Assembly (NCBI GenBank): GCA_031281855.1
Contig: JAITEW010000111.1
Span: forward strand, 1 to 7,867
DNA from: Treponema sp.
Lineage (GTDB): Bacteria; Spirochaetota; Spirochaetia; Treponematales; Breznakiellaceae
Length of the DNA: 7,867 nucleotides
Direction of reading: 5' to 3'
Below are positions 1-6,049 of this stretch, one piece after another. Within the stretch, counting starts at the first letter, position 1. Every line of letters begins with the position of its first letter. The notes beneath the pieces were generated by a model that saw only the letters and a program-made list of their open reading frames with translations, did not search any database and had not been told where the DNA came from. The translations under genes and the position numbers were made by a program.

Positions 1-1118
1 ATGCGGAAGTACGCCCTGATTTGCAGGGTGATGGTGTTGTTGATCCGCTGGTTTTTGCCCCACAAGGGAAGCCCATACTGGAGTTTGAATTCCATAGGCA
101 GAGGCCAGCCCACAAAAAAAGCGGACGCATAAGGCTTTACGCTCAGGTAGTGGGTGGGATCGCTATCCTGAATTGAATTGGCAATCCCGACAGCGGTAGC
201 GGCTGCAATATATTGAGGAGATGTAGCGCCATAATTGCTACTTATTGCTGTCAAGAAACCTGATGCATCTGGTCTGGTAAGATCATATTTTACTCCAGGT
301 GTAAATTTATAATTCACCGGAAGTCCGGCGCCAAGGATGATTCTGCTTTCGGTGGTATAGGAAAAAGCCGGTTCCAGTTCAAAGGTAAGATCATAGTCGT
401 AAGTTACATCTCCATAGTCAAAACCGAAAGCTTTAAATTGATCTATAGCACTAGCAATGGCATAAGGCAGAAGGCCGGCTTTCTTCATGTCTCCCTTGAC
501 CGGATAGTAGAGGAATTCATTGTAGACGTTGATATAAAAATACTTGTTGATAATGAAATCGAAGTAGGACCGAAGGCCGAACCCGAATACATGATAGTCC
601 GTGTTGGCGCCGGTGGCCGGATCATTGGAGGCAACATTCTTTGCCTGCTCTTCGTAATCCGCCGCAGGAAGGGGGATCTTCATACCGGGGCCAAAGGCCA
701 GGCGGAGTGTTTCGCTCTGAACCAGGGCGCTGGGGCCGATGATCTGCATCTTGGCTCCCACGAAAATGTCGTTGAACCCTTTAACGTTTACACTCTCGTC
801 AAAAGCCGGGTTCATCGTTGCCATGCTCTGATCCACATCGGACCAGACGTTCCAGCCTGGAGCCCACTGGACGGCGCCGGTGATCCAGTCGATAATGCCG
901 TATTCCAGGGCGAGGCCCAGGTTGAAGAGTTTGAGTGCCCCTTCACCGCTGTCATAGCTTTTCCGGGAACCGTCTTCTTCAAATTCGCCGTTTGCAAAGG
1001 CGAAGGTAGGCGCAAGATAGAACCGGCCCATCCGCGCAGGCATCACCTTGGCGTCTTCAGCAAAGAGGGTAGTACCGCACAGCAGCAGGACCAATCCTAA
1101 AACTGTAGCTTTTTTCAT
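1..1118 (-). CDS. Secreted protein, probable outer-membrane beta-barrel (3' end outside window)
   Basis: The frame is open for 372 codons from the ATG at 1118 to the window edge, so the C-terminus is missing. A strong ribosome binding site, AGGAGG, lies 6 bases before the ATG and fixes the start. Residues 1-20 (MKKATVLGLVLLLCGTTLFA) are a signal peptide with likely cleavage before EDAK. The rest has no further hydrophobic helix. It is rich in alternating aromatic/hydrophobic stretches ending in polar turns, for example FYLAPTFAF near residue 33 and KYFYINVYNEFLYYP in the middle. The last visible strand, ITLQIRAYF, is typical of a final barrel strand, so only a few residues are probably lost. 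These features suggest an integral outer-membrane protein, but I do not recognise a named family. It is transcribed divergently from argF. The codons for about residues 270-315 are richer in A+T than the rest and encode a stretch poor in strand-like pattern, perhaps a surface loop. Confidence 0.8.
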   Translation of the reverse strand, partial: MKKATVLGLVLLLCGTTLFAEDAKVMPARMGRFYLAPTFAFANGEFEEDGSRKSYDSGEGALKLFNLGLALEYGIIDWITGAVQWAPGWNVWSDVDQSMATMNPAFDESVNVKGFNDIFVGAKMQIIGPSALVQSETLRLAFGPGMKIPLPAADYEEQAKNVASNDPATGANTDYHVFGFGLRSYFDFIINKYFYINVYNEFLYYPVKGDMKKAGLLPYAIASAIDQFKAFGFDYGDVTYDYDLTFELEPAFSYTTESRIILGAGLPVNYKFTPGVKYDLTRPDASGFLTAISSNYGATSPQYIAAATAVGIANSIQDSDPTHYLSVKPYASAFFVGWPLPMEFKLQYGLPLWGKNQRINNTITLQIRAYFR

Positions 1119-1144
1119 TAGTTGCCTCCTAAAAAGTATTGAGT

Positions 1145-1165
1145 TGATTTGACTCATTCAAATCA
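1145..1165 (-). promoter_or_regulatory. Inverted repeat in the leader of the outer-membrane protein gene
   Basis: TGATTTGA (1145-1152) and TCAAATCA (1158-1165) form a perfect 8-bp inverted repeat around a 5-base centre. It sits between the -10 element and the AGGAGG ribosome binding site, so it could be an operator or a leader hairpin. No regulator can be named. Confidence 0.4.
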
Positions 1166-1180
1166 CCTTGAGATAGTTTA

Positions 1181-1209
1181 ATTCTAACGCATATTTTTAC
1201 TTTACACAA
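1181..1209 (-). promoter_or_regulatory. Sigma-70-type promoter of the outer-membrane protein gene
   Basis: Read on the minus strand, TTGTGT (1209-1204) and TAGAAT (1186-1181) are separated by exactly 17 bases. This matches the consensus at 4 of 6 and 5 of 6 positions. The region is A+T-rich, unlike its surroundings, and lies about 60 bases upstream of the ATG at 1118. The assignment is by motif only. Confidence 0.55.
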
Positions 1210-1239
1210 TCCCAGAAAGTGTCATAGTGTAACGATAAA

Positions 1240-1380
1240 TCCGCCAGCCCGGCCCGGAGGCGACCCCCCGGGCAGGCTAGACGGCGAAGCAATAGAAACA
1301 GCGGCATCCATGCCGCCGCCTTAGCGGCGCATGGTATGACGCCGTATGCCTGCCCGGGGGGTCCCTCCAGACAAGGCTAG
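1240..1380 (-). repeat. Palindromic GC-rich element, copy 1 (inverted)
   Basis: This is a reverse-orientation copy of the element at 1567-1766. A 43-bp block (1281-1323) is identical to the reverse complement of 1655-1697, and the surrounding ~130 bp match closely with scattered changes. The outer end facing the outer-membrane protein gene (CCGCCAGCC at 1241-1249) is well kept. The inner end after 1357 is degraded, although GGCTAGC at 1375-1381 still recalls the GGCTGGC of copy 2. It has no coding capacity. Its centre contains a small palindrome, GCGGCAT-CC-ATGCCGC (1301-1316). Confidence 0.8.
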
Positions 1381-1566
1381 CACCTTAAAAGTCATTGGCA
1401 TACAGCGGTCTTTTTAGGAGTTCACACCTGCCATTATGGGCGTTGTCCATCTGACTTTCATCGTCGTCCATCTAATTTATAGCGCCGGCGGACTCTACAA
1501 GCGTTTTTCCTGGGGTTTTCACCGCTCACAGGTCAAGTTTAGCCTTCTTGGTGAACATCAACTGGG
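1381..1566. other. Spacer between inverted element copies, with a relic element end
   Basis: No gene is supported in this stretch. It contains GCGCCGGCGGA at 1482-1492 and GGTCAAGTTTAG at 1531-1542. The second is identical to 12 bases at the outer end of the copy at 5769-5950. The pair looks like a decayed outer end of a further element copy interrupted by about 40 bases. GTCCATCT also occurs twice in quick succession near 1445-1475. I see no convincing promoter here. Confidence 0.4.
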
Positions 1567-1766
1567 TATAGTAAACCTCACCTGCCAGTAAAAGCGCCAG
1601 CCAGGCCCGGAGGGGAGCTTCCGGGCAGGCATACGGCGTCATACCAGGCGCCGTTAAGGCGGCGGCATGGATGCCGCTGTTTCTATTGCTTCGCCGTCCA
1701 GACTGCCCGGGAGGTCTCCTCCGGGCCTGGCTGGCGGATTTTGTATGCCGGGTCAGGTTTAGTATA
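1567..1766 (+). repeat. Palindromic GC-rich element, copy 2 (most complete; MITE-like)
   Basis: The element of about 200 bp has nested terminal inverted repeats. A perfect 19-bp pair occupies 1595-1613 and 1718-1736 (CGCCAGCCAGGCCCGGAGG and its complement). Outside it, the flanks also pair: TATAGTAAACCTCACC at 1567-1582 against GGTCAGGTTTAGTATA at 1751-1766, matching at 14 of 16 positions. It is non-coding. A 27-bp block at 1621-1647 recurs exactly at 5808-5834 and, inverted, is largely kept in copy 1. Its size, symmetry and lack of coding sequence suggest a miniature inverted-repeat transposable element or large palindromic repeat. No target-site duplication is clear, so the exact ends are provisional. 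Confidence 0.8.
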
Positions 1767-1768
1767 TT
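1741..1768 (+). promoter_or_regulatory. Possible argF promoter formed by the outer end of the repeat
   Basis: TTGTAT (1741-1746) and TATATT (1763-1768) are 16 bases apart. The -10 part matches the consensus at 5 of 6 positions, but the -35 part only at its TTG. The transcript would start about 50 bases before the argF ATG. Both boxes lie at or within the right end of the palindromic element, so the element may supply the promoter. Confidence 0.35.
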
Positions 1769-1800
1769 CAGGGGCTCTTTTCTAAATCATCATTACCAGC

Positions 1801-1822
1801 TACCCTCTTACCAAGAGGTGTA
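1801..1822 (+). promoter_or_regulatory. Hairpin covering the argF ribosome binding site
   Basis: CCTCTT (1804-1809) pairs perfectly with AAGAGG (1813-1818) across the loop ACC. The stem is extended by TAC (1801-1803) with GTA (1820-1822) past one bulged T. The 3' arm is the ribosome binding site itself, 7 bases before the ATG at 1826. In the folded state initiation should be hindered. This suggests translational control of argF, but no ligand or partner is visible. Confidence 0.5.
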
Positions 1823-1825
1823 AGT

Positions 1826-2779
1826 ATGAGTCTGGAACAATTCAAGGGACGGTCCCTGCTGACCTGGCTGGATTATTCGCCTGAAGAAATCCGGGAGCTT
1901 TTGGACCTGTCGAAGCTGGTAAAAGAACAGAAACAGAAAGGGGAAATCCGTCTCCGTTTTACCGGGAAAACCCTGGCGCTGCTTTTCGAGAAACGTTCTA
2001 CCAGAACCCGCTGCGCCTTTGAAACCGCTTTCGGGGAAGAAGGGGGGCACCCGGTGTTCCTTTCTACTCAGGATATTCATCTAGGCGTCAAAGAGTCCCT
2101 CGAGGACACCGCCCGGGTCCTGGGGCGCATGTTCACGGCTATTCAGTTCAGGGGCTTCAAACAGTCAACAGCGGAAACCCTGGCCGAGTATTCAGGGGTA
2201 CCTGTTTACAACGGCCTTACCGACGATTACCACCCTACCCAGGCGCTGGCGGATATCCAGACGCTGGAGGAAAATTTCGGCTGTCCCAGGGGCAAAAAGC
2301 TCTGTTTTGTCGGAGACGGCAGGAACAACGTGGCCCGTTCACTCATGGTGATCTGTTCCAAACTGGGGATCGACTTTACCGTCATCACCCCTGAAGCGCT
2401 GAACCCGGACCGGAAGCTGATAGACGCCTGCGCCCCCTTTGCGGCCGCGTCAGGCGCAAAGATACGGGTTACCGCCAGCCTTGGGGGAGTCGAAGGCGCC
2501 GATGCCCTGTATACCGATGTGTGGGCGTCTATGGGCGAAGAGGATAAAAAAGCCGAACGGATCAAACTCCTCAAACCCTACCAGGTGAACCAGGCCCTGA
2601 TGGACAGAACCGGAAAGAAAGAGACGATCTTCCTGCACTGCCTGCCGGCGGTAAAAGGCGAAGAAGTTACCGCCGATGTCATCGACGGGCCCAGAAGCCG
2701 GGCCTGGGACGAGGCGGAAAACCGGAAACACACCATTAAGGCCGTAATGCTGGCGACTATCAACGGGACAGGGGACTAA
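1826..2779 (+). CDS. argF: Ornithine carbamoyltransferase
   Basis: The enzyme transfers a carbamoyl group from carbamoyl phosphate to L-ornithine, giving citrulline, in the cytoplasm. The 317 residues match the usual family length. Visible motifs in order are the carbamoyl-phosphate loop FEKRSTRTR (residues 54-62), HPTQ (136-139), a nucleotide-fold-like VGDGRNN segment (162-168), the ornithine-binding D231-x3-SMG (235-237), the catalytic HCLP (271-274) and DEAENR (295-300) near the end. FEKRSTRTR and the SMG loop distinguish it from aspartate carbamoyltransferase. The start is set by AAGAGG 7 bases before the ATG. No other arginine gene is next to it, so the sequence does not say whether it works in arginine synthesis or in the arginine deiminase route (arcB). 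No strong terminator follows the stop. Confidence 0.96.
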   Translation: MSLEQFKGRSLLTWLDYSPEEIRELLDLSKLVKEQKQKGEIRLRFTGKTLALLFEKRSTRTRCAFETAFGEEGGHPVFLSTQDIHLGVKESLEDTARVLGRMFTAIQFRGFKQSTAETLAEYSGVPVYNGLTDDYHPTQALADIQTLEENFGCPRGKKLCFVGDGRNNVARSLMVICSKLGIDFTVITPEALNPDRKLIDACAPFAAASGAKIRVTASLGGVEGADALYTDVWASMGEEDKKAERIKLLKPYQVNQALMDRTGKKETIFLHCLPAVKGEEVTADVIDGPRSRAWDEAENRKHTIKAVMLATINGTGD

Positions 2780-2794
2780 AGCGGAAAAAAGCAC

Positions 2795-2823
2795 TTGCCC
2801 AGAGGACCCGGAAGCATTATAGT
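2795..2823 (+). promoter_or_regulatory. Sigma-70-type promoter of the three-gene unit
   Basis: TTGCCC (2795-2800) and TATAGT (2818-2823) are separated by 17 bases and match the consensus at 4 of 6 and 5 of 6 positions. They lie 16 bases past the argF stop. The inferred leader is about 100 bases before the next ATG at 2932. Confidence 0.55.
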
Positions 2824-2886
2824 TAAAGCTGAAAGCGAATTAACGCCGATACTTATGATTAAAGGCGGTTTTAAGGACAAGCCGGG

Positions 2887-2904
2887 CAGGGCATTGAGGC
2901 CCTG
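2887..2904 (+). other. Leader hairpin before the small exported protein gene
   Basis: CAGGGC (2887-2892) and GCCCTG (2899-2904) form a 6-bp stem with a 6-base loop. The following TTAATAG is not a true T run, so this is at best a weak attenuator or terminator for argF read-through. Confidence 0.3.
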
Positions 2905-2931
2905 TTAATAGAATTGTTCAAGGAGGATGAG

Positions 2932-3357
2932 ATGAAAAAAGCGGTTTTAGCGGTCCTGCTGGGCCTTATGATCAGTACAGGCTGGGCGCTTTTTGCCCAG
3001 GATAGCCGGTCCCAGCGCAAACAATCAGACTACTATTACGTAAGCGTTCCGATTGAAAAGATTTACAGCTACCGGAACGGGTACGTGATTCTCTACCGGA
3101 AAGGCGCCAATCAGATGGCCCGGACCTATATCCCTCTGGAATGGTTTACGGACCCTACCGGCAAAGCGGACCAGATAACCCTGGGATCAGGAAAGGCCTG
3201 GCCCACCCTTACGATCTATTACAAGTCCGGGGAATTCAGCCATGTGCGCCTCTATGTGCGACGGGAACGGGCCCACGAAAGCTGGGGCGTAGTACCTCTC
3301 AACATCAACCTTGACGAGTATTTTGAGGGTATAGAAGACGTAAGACTGGAATTCTGA
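2932..3357 (+). CDS. Small exported protein of unknown function
   Basis: The product has 141 residues. Residues 1-22 (MKKAVLAVLLGLMISTGWALFA) are a signal peptide with likely cleavage near LFAQD. No cysteine suitable for a lipobox is present, so a soluble periplasmic protein is expected. The mature part is rich in short beta-like segments with many Tyr and charged residues (for example DYYYVSVPIEKIYSYRNGYV, 33-52), and no known catalytic motif is seen. The ATG at 2932 is chosen because AAGGAGG lies 5 bases upstream; an in-frame TTG at 2914 overlaps no such site. The stop and the next start share bases as TGATG, which implies translational coupling to the M24 peptidase. I do not recognise the family. 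Confidence 0.85.
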   Translation: MKKAVLAVLLGLMISTGWALFAQDSRSQRKQSDYYYVSVPIEKIYSYRNGYVILYRKGANQMARTYIPLEWFTDPTGKADQITLGSGKAWPTLTIYYKSGEFSHVRLYVRRERAHESWGVVPLNINLDEYFEGIEDVRLEF

Positions 3358-4523
3358 TGCCTTTTTCCGAATTGGAACCCCTCCAGGAAGCCATCCGCAG
3401 TGAAAGCCTCGACGGATGGCTTTTTTGTAATTTCCGCCACCGCGACAGGATCTCTGACGAAGTGCTCGGCGTCTCCCAGGATACGTCCAATACCCGGCTG
3501 TGGATCTATGCCATTCCCCGCAAAGGCTCTCCGCAAAAAATCCTCCACGCCGTGGAGCCTGCGGCTCTGGAGCATCTGCCTGGGGAAAAGACGTTCTACC
3601 GCAGCAGGGACGAACTTTTAGCGGCCCTGAAGCCTTTGGCGGGAAAATCCTGGGGAGTACAGTCATCGGAATATATCACCGCTATTTCCTTTCTCGACGC
3701 AGGGACCGCGGCGGTTCTGGAGAAAGCGGGGCTCAGCCTGGTTTCCGCAGGAGCGCTGATACAGCGTTTCCGGGGGATACTGGACAGCAGGGGCATCGCT
3801 TCCCACGAGAGCGCCGCGGTTCATCTTTATGAAATCGTGGACCTCGCCTGGAAGCTGGTAAAAAACAGCCGTTCCGGGAGCCTTTGCGAAGGGGATCTGC
3901 GGGGCATGATGCTGGCAGAGATGGAAAACCGCGGCCTGGACCCAGGCCACGCGCCTATCGTCGCCGCAGGGGCCAACGCGGGCAATCCCCACTATGATTT
4001 TTCCGGGTCAGGCGCCGAATTCCGCAAAGGGGATGTGATCCAGTTTGATCTCTGGGCAAAGGAAAAAAAGCCCGGCGCGGTTTGGGCGGATATTTCATGG
4101 ATAGGGGTCTATGCGGAAACGCCTGGGAAAGAATATGAAAAAGCTTTTGCCGATCTTTTGGGCGCCAGGGACAAGGCGCTGGCCTTTATCGAAGAAGAAC
4201 TGGCCGCGCGCCGGAAGCTTACAGGAGCCCAGGTAGACAGGAAAACCCGGGAAGTCCTTACCGGCCTGGGTTATGGGCAGGCCCTGAAGCACCGGACCGG
4301 GCACGGCATTGATACGGAACTCCACGGTTCAGGTGTGAACATAGATTCCGTCGAATTCCCCGACGACCGGCTGCTCCTGGAGGGCTCCTGTTTCTCCCTT
4401 GAGCCTGGGATCTACTTTGAGAATTTCGGTATGCGGACAGAGATTGACGTTTACATAAAAGAAGGAAAACCGGTAGTAAGCGGGTACCCCTGGGGCATGC
4501 AGCGCCGGCTCTTATTGTGTTAG
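3357..4523 (+). CDS. M24 family metallopeptidase (Xaa-Pro peptidase-like)
   Basis: This is a predicted cytoplasmic dimetal peptidase of the pita-bread fold, related to Xaa-Pro aminopeptidase. An N-terminal creatinase/prolidase-type domain covers about residues 1-145 and the catalytic domain about 150-388. All five expected metal ligands can be placed: D231 (QFDLW), D245 (WADIS), H316 (GHGID), E349 (SLEPG) and E362 (RTEID). The supporting histidines are H212 (NPHYD) and H323 (ELHG). The two aspartates are 14 residues apart instead of the 11 seen in E. coli PepP and methionine aminopeptidase, because of a short KKPG-type insertion. Complete ligands argue for activity, but the substrate cannot be read from sequence. 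The ATG overlaps the stop of the upstream exported protein gene, and the next gene starts 15 bases after its stop. Confidence 0.92.
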   Translation: MPFSELEPLQEAIRSESLDGWLFCNFRHRDRISDEVLGVSQDTSNTRLWIYAIPRKGSPQKILHAVEPAALEHLPGEKTFYRSRDELLAALKPLAGKSWGVQSSEYITAISFLDAGTAAVLEKAGLSLVSAGALIQRFRGILDSRGIASHESAAVHLYEIVDLAWKLVKNSRSGSLCEGDLRGMMLAEMENRGLDPGHAPIVAAGANAGNPHYDFSGSGAEFRKGDVIQFDLWAKEKKPGAVWADISWIGVYAETPGKEYEKAFADLLGARDKALAFIEEELAARRKLTGAQVDRKTREVLTGLGYGQALKHRTGHGIDTELHGSGVNIDSVEFPDDRLLLEGSCFSLEPGIYFENFGMRTEIDVYIKEGKPVVSGYPWGMQRRLLLC

Positions 4524-4538
4524 AGGCTATTGACAAAA

Positions 4539-5510
4539 ATGATCCCTGTACCTGACGCATTACTGGACTTTATCAAAACCGGAAAACAATTCATTGTCGC
4601 GGGTCACAAAGAACCTGACGGCGACTGCGTAGGCAGCCAGCTTGCCCTGGTCTCGGCGCTGAAGAGGCTGGGCAAGGAAGCCGTTCCCTGTTCCGCAGGG
4701 CCTTTCAAACGGACAGAGGTGAAGGCTTACGAAAAATACTTCGCCTCCTCTATTGGGGAAACCTGCCGGGCAGACGCCAGGGTCATCATTACCGACTGCA
4801 GTTCCGTTGACCGTACCGGGGATCTCGCGCCTTTGCTCAAAGGGCTTCCTGCGGCTGTTATCGATCATCACAAGGCCGGCAAGAGGGGGGTGGAGGGGGG
4901 GGAGGCTTTTATCGACGAAAAGGCCCCGTCGGTTACCGTTATGATCAGCGCTCTTATCGAAGCCCTGGGGCTTGAACTCCTCAAAGACGAAGCCGAACTC
5001 CTCCTCTTCGGGCTTTGCACCGACACGGGGTTTTTCCGGCATATAGACGAAACAGGAGCTGAGACCTTCGAAGCCGCAGCAAAAATGATCCGCTCAGGCG
5101 CGAGCCCTAAAGAGATCTTTCAGAAAATCCACGGCGGCAAGAGCCTGGATTCCCGTATCCTTATGGGCCGCATCCTTTCCCGTGGGGAATCCTATTTCGG
5201 CGGGAAGCTCGTGATCTCCACAGAGGAATACGAAGAGACCCGGCGCTTCGGTCTGGAGAGCCGGGATTCGGACGCTGTTTATCAGAATTTCCAGGCCGTA
5301 AAAGGCGTAGAAGCTGTGGTACTCATACGCCAGGAGAAACCGGACAACTGCACCGCCGGGCTCCGTTCCAGGGACGAAGTCGATGTGGCGGCTGTAGCCA
5401 GGTCCTTTGGCGGAGGAGGCCACAAAAACGCCGCAGGCTTCAGCCTTGAAGGGACCATAAGCGAAATCAAGCCGAAACTACTGGACGAGTTCAAAACAAT
5501 TTTTTCCTAA
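4539..5510 (+). CDS. DHH/DHHA1 family phosphoesterase (NrnA-like oligoribonuclease / pAp phosphatase)
   Basis: Family members degrade very short RNA oligomers and dephosphorylate 3'-phosphoadenosine 5'-phosphate; some cleave cyclic-dinucleotide products. The 323 residues are close to B. subtilis NrnA. With numbering from the ATG at 4539, the metal-binding motifs are H23-x3-D27-x-D29 (GHKEPDGD), D86 (IITDCSS), D109-H110-H111 (IDHH) and D162 (CTDTG). The C-terminal DHHA1 substrate motif GGGGHKNAAG is at 291-300. All key residues are present. The start is uncertain. The ATG lies 12 bases after TAGAGG, while an in-frame TTG at 4530 lies only 3 bases after it, and the ATG is preferred by codon and by reach. 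The gene closes a tight unit with the peptidase. A G-rich run just after DHH is listed separately. Confidence 0.93.
   Translation: MIPVPDALLDFIKTGKQFIVAGHKEPDGDCVGSQLALVSALKRLGKEAVPCSAGPFKRTEVKAYEKYFASSIGETCRADARVIITDCSSVDRTGDLAPLLKGLPAAVIDHHKAGKRGVEGGEAFIDEKAPSVTVMISALIEALGLELLKDEAELLLFGLCTDTGFFRHIDETGAETFEAAAKMIRSGASPKEIFQKIHGGKSLDSRILMGRILSRGESYFGGKLVISTEEYEETRRFGLESRDSDAVYQNFQAVKGVEAVVLIRQEKPDNCTAGLRSRDEVDVAAVARSFGGGGHKNAAGFSLEGTISEIKPKLLDEFKTIFS
4885..4902 (+). repeat. Poly-G tract inside the DHH phosphoesterase gene
   Basis: A run of six G (4885-4890) is followed by TGGA and a run of eight G (4895-4902), then AGG. It encodes the GVEGG-type turn just after the DHH motif. Runs of this length can slip during replication. 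A change of one base would truncate the protein before its DHHA1 domain. Confidence 0.75.
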
Positions 5511-5560
5511 AAAACAAGAAGCTAAATCTAGGGTTGCTGTTTCAAAACTTCATTATTAGA

Positions 5561-5693
5561 GTTGTTCAGAAACCTCAGTTTCTGAACAACTTCCACTAAA
5601 AAACGCGGTTTTGTAAGGCTTTAGCCTGAAAAACGCAAGACTTGCAAGCTAACCTTCGGTTAGCAGATAACCAACCGGGTTATTGAACAAGTC
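5561..5693 (+). repeat. Hairpin chain A (structured repeat downstream of the DHH gene)
   Basis: Several perfect stems follow one another from 51 bases past the stop. GTTGTTCAGAAAC (5561-5573) pairs with 5578-5590 around CTCA. GCGGTTTT (5605-5612) pairs with AAAAACGC (5629-5636) with one mismatch and is capped by AGGCT-TT-AGCCT (5616-5627). GACTTG (5639-5644) pairs with CAAGTC (5688-5693), enclosing GCTAACC-TTC-GGTTAGC (5648-5664) and ATAACC/GGTTAT (5667-5683). No reading frame explains this. The first hairpin lacks a T run, so simple termination is not well supported. The layout matches the chain at 6999-7129. Confidence 0.65.
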
Positions 5694-5718
5694 CATTTAG
5701 TTTCTGTCCACAAAGTTT

Positions 5719-5739
5719 AAACATGATCCACATGTTTTT
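5719..5739 (+). terminator. Possible weak terminator
   Basis: AAACATG (5719-5725) and CATGTTT (5731-5737) form a 7-bp stem with loop ATCCA. The T run covers 5735-5739 and includes the end of the stem. The stem is A+T-rich and lies more than 200 bases past the DHH stop, so the call is tentative. CTGTCCACAAAG just upstream (5704-5715) is also found in the hairpin at 7095-7129. Confidence 0.25.
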
Positions 5740-5768
5740 CCCAGGCTTTCCCCCGCTTGCGGCCAACC

Positions 5769-5950
5769 AACCCTGCCTACCTGCGATAAAGCGCCGGCCA
5801 GGAGCTCCCGGGCAGGCATACGGCGTCATACCAGTAAAAGCGACGCCGGGGCGTCCGTAAAAGAGGGCGACGACCGTCTAGACTGCCCGGGGGGTCCCCC
5901 TCCGGGTTTGGCCGGCGGATTTAACGCTATCGTGGGTCAAGTTTAGAATA
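5769..5950 (+). repeat. Palindromic GC-rich element, copy 3 (different centre)
   Basis: The two ends match copy 2. A 27-bp block at 5808-5834 is identical to 1621-1647, and the right end has CTGCCCGG, then GGCCGGCGGATTT and finally GGTCAAGTTTAG (5935-5946). The left end lacks about 9 bases relative to copy 2. The central part (about 5835-5875) is unrelated to copies 1 and 2 and carries its own hairpin, GACGCC-GG-GGCGTC. The element points the same end at the downstream gene start as the other copies do. The left boundary is approximate. Confidence 0.75.
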
Positions 5951-6049
5951 AATTTAAAATTTTTCTCTGATTTTTCCGTGACATTTGTCATCCGCAACGA
6001 AGCAAAACCCTTGTCTGAACCGTATTATATGCGGACACCAAGGAGCGCT

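Noticed and set aside
438..1100. 220-codon plus-strand frame
   Set aside because: It is antisense to the outer-membrane protein gene, which has a signal peptide, a strong ribosome binding site and a promoter. The plus-strand frame has neither a recognisable domain nor a ribosome binding site.
2227..2574. Minus-strand frames within argF
   Set aside because: They are antisense shadows of a gene with all the catalytic motifs of ornithine carbamoyltransferase.
5561..5690. CRISPR array
   Set aside because: The palindromes are not equally spaced repeats with unique spacers, each stem has a different sequence, and no cas gene is present.
5639..5693. Cloverleaf-like fold resembling a tRNA
   Set aside because: Only two inner stems exist, there is no T-arm signature or anticodon arm, and the closing stem is 6 bp. 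It fits better as part of the hairpin chain.
5978..6049. GTG start extending the sigma-like protein by 24 residues
   Set aside because: No ribosome binding site precedes the GTG, whereas AAGGAG precedes the ATG at 6050 and the first recognisable segment begins after it.
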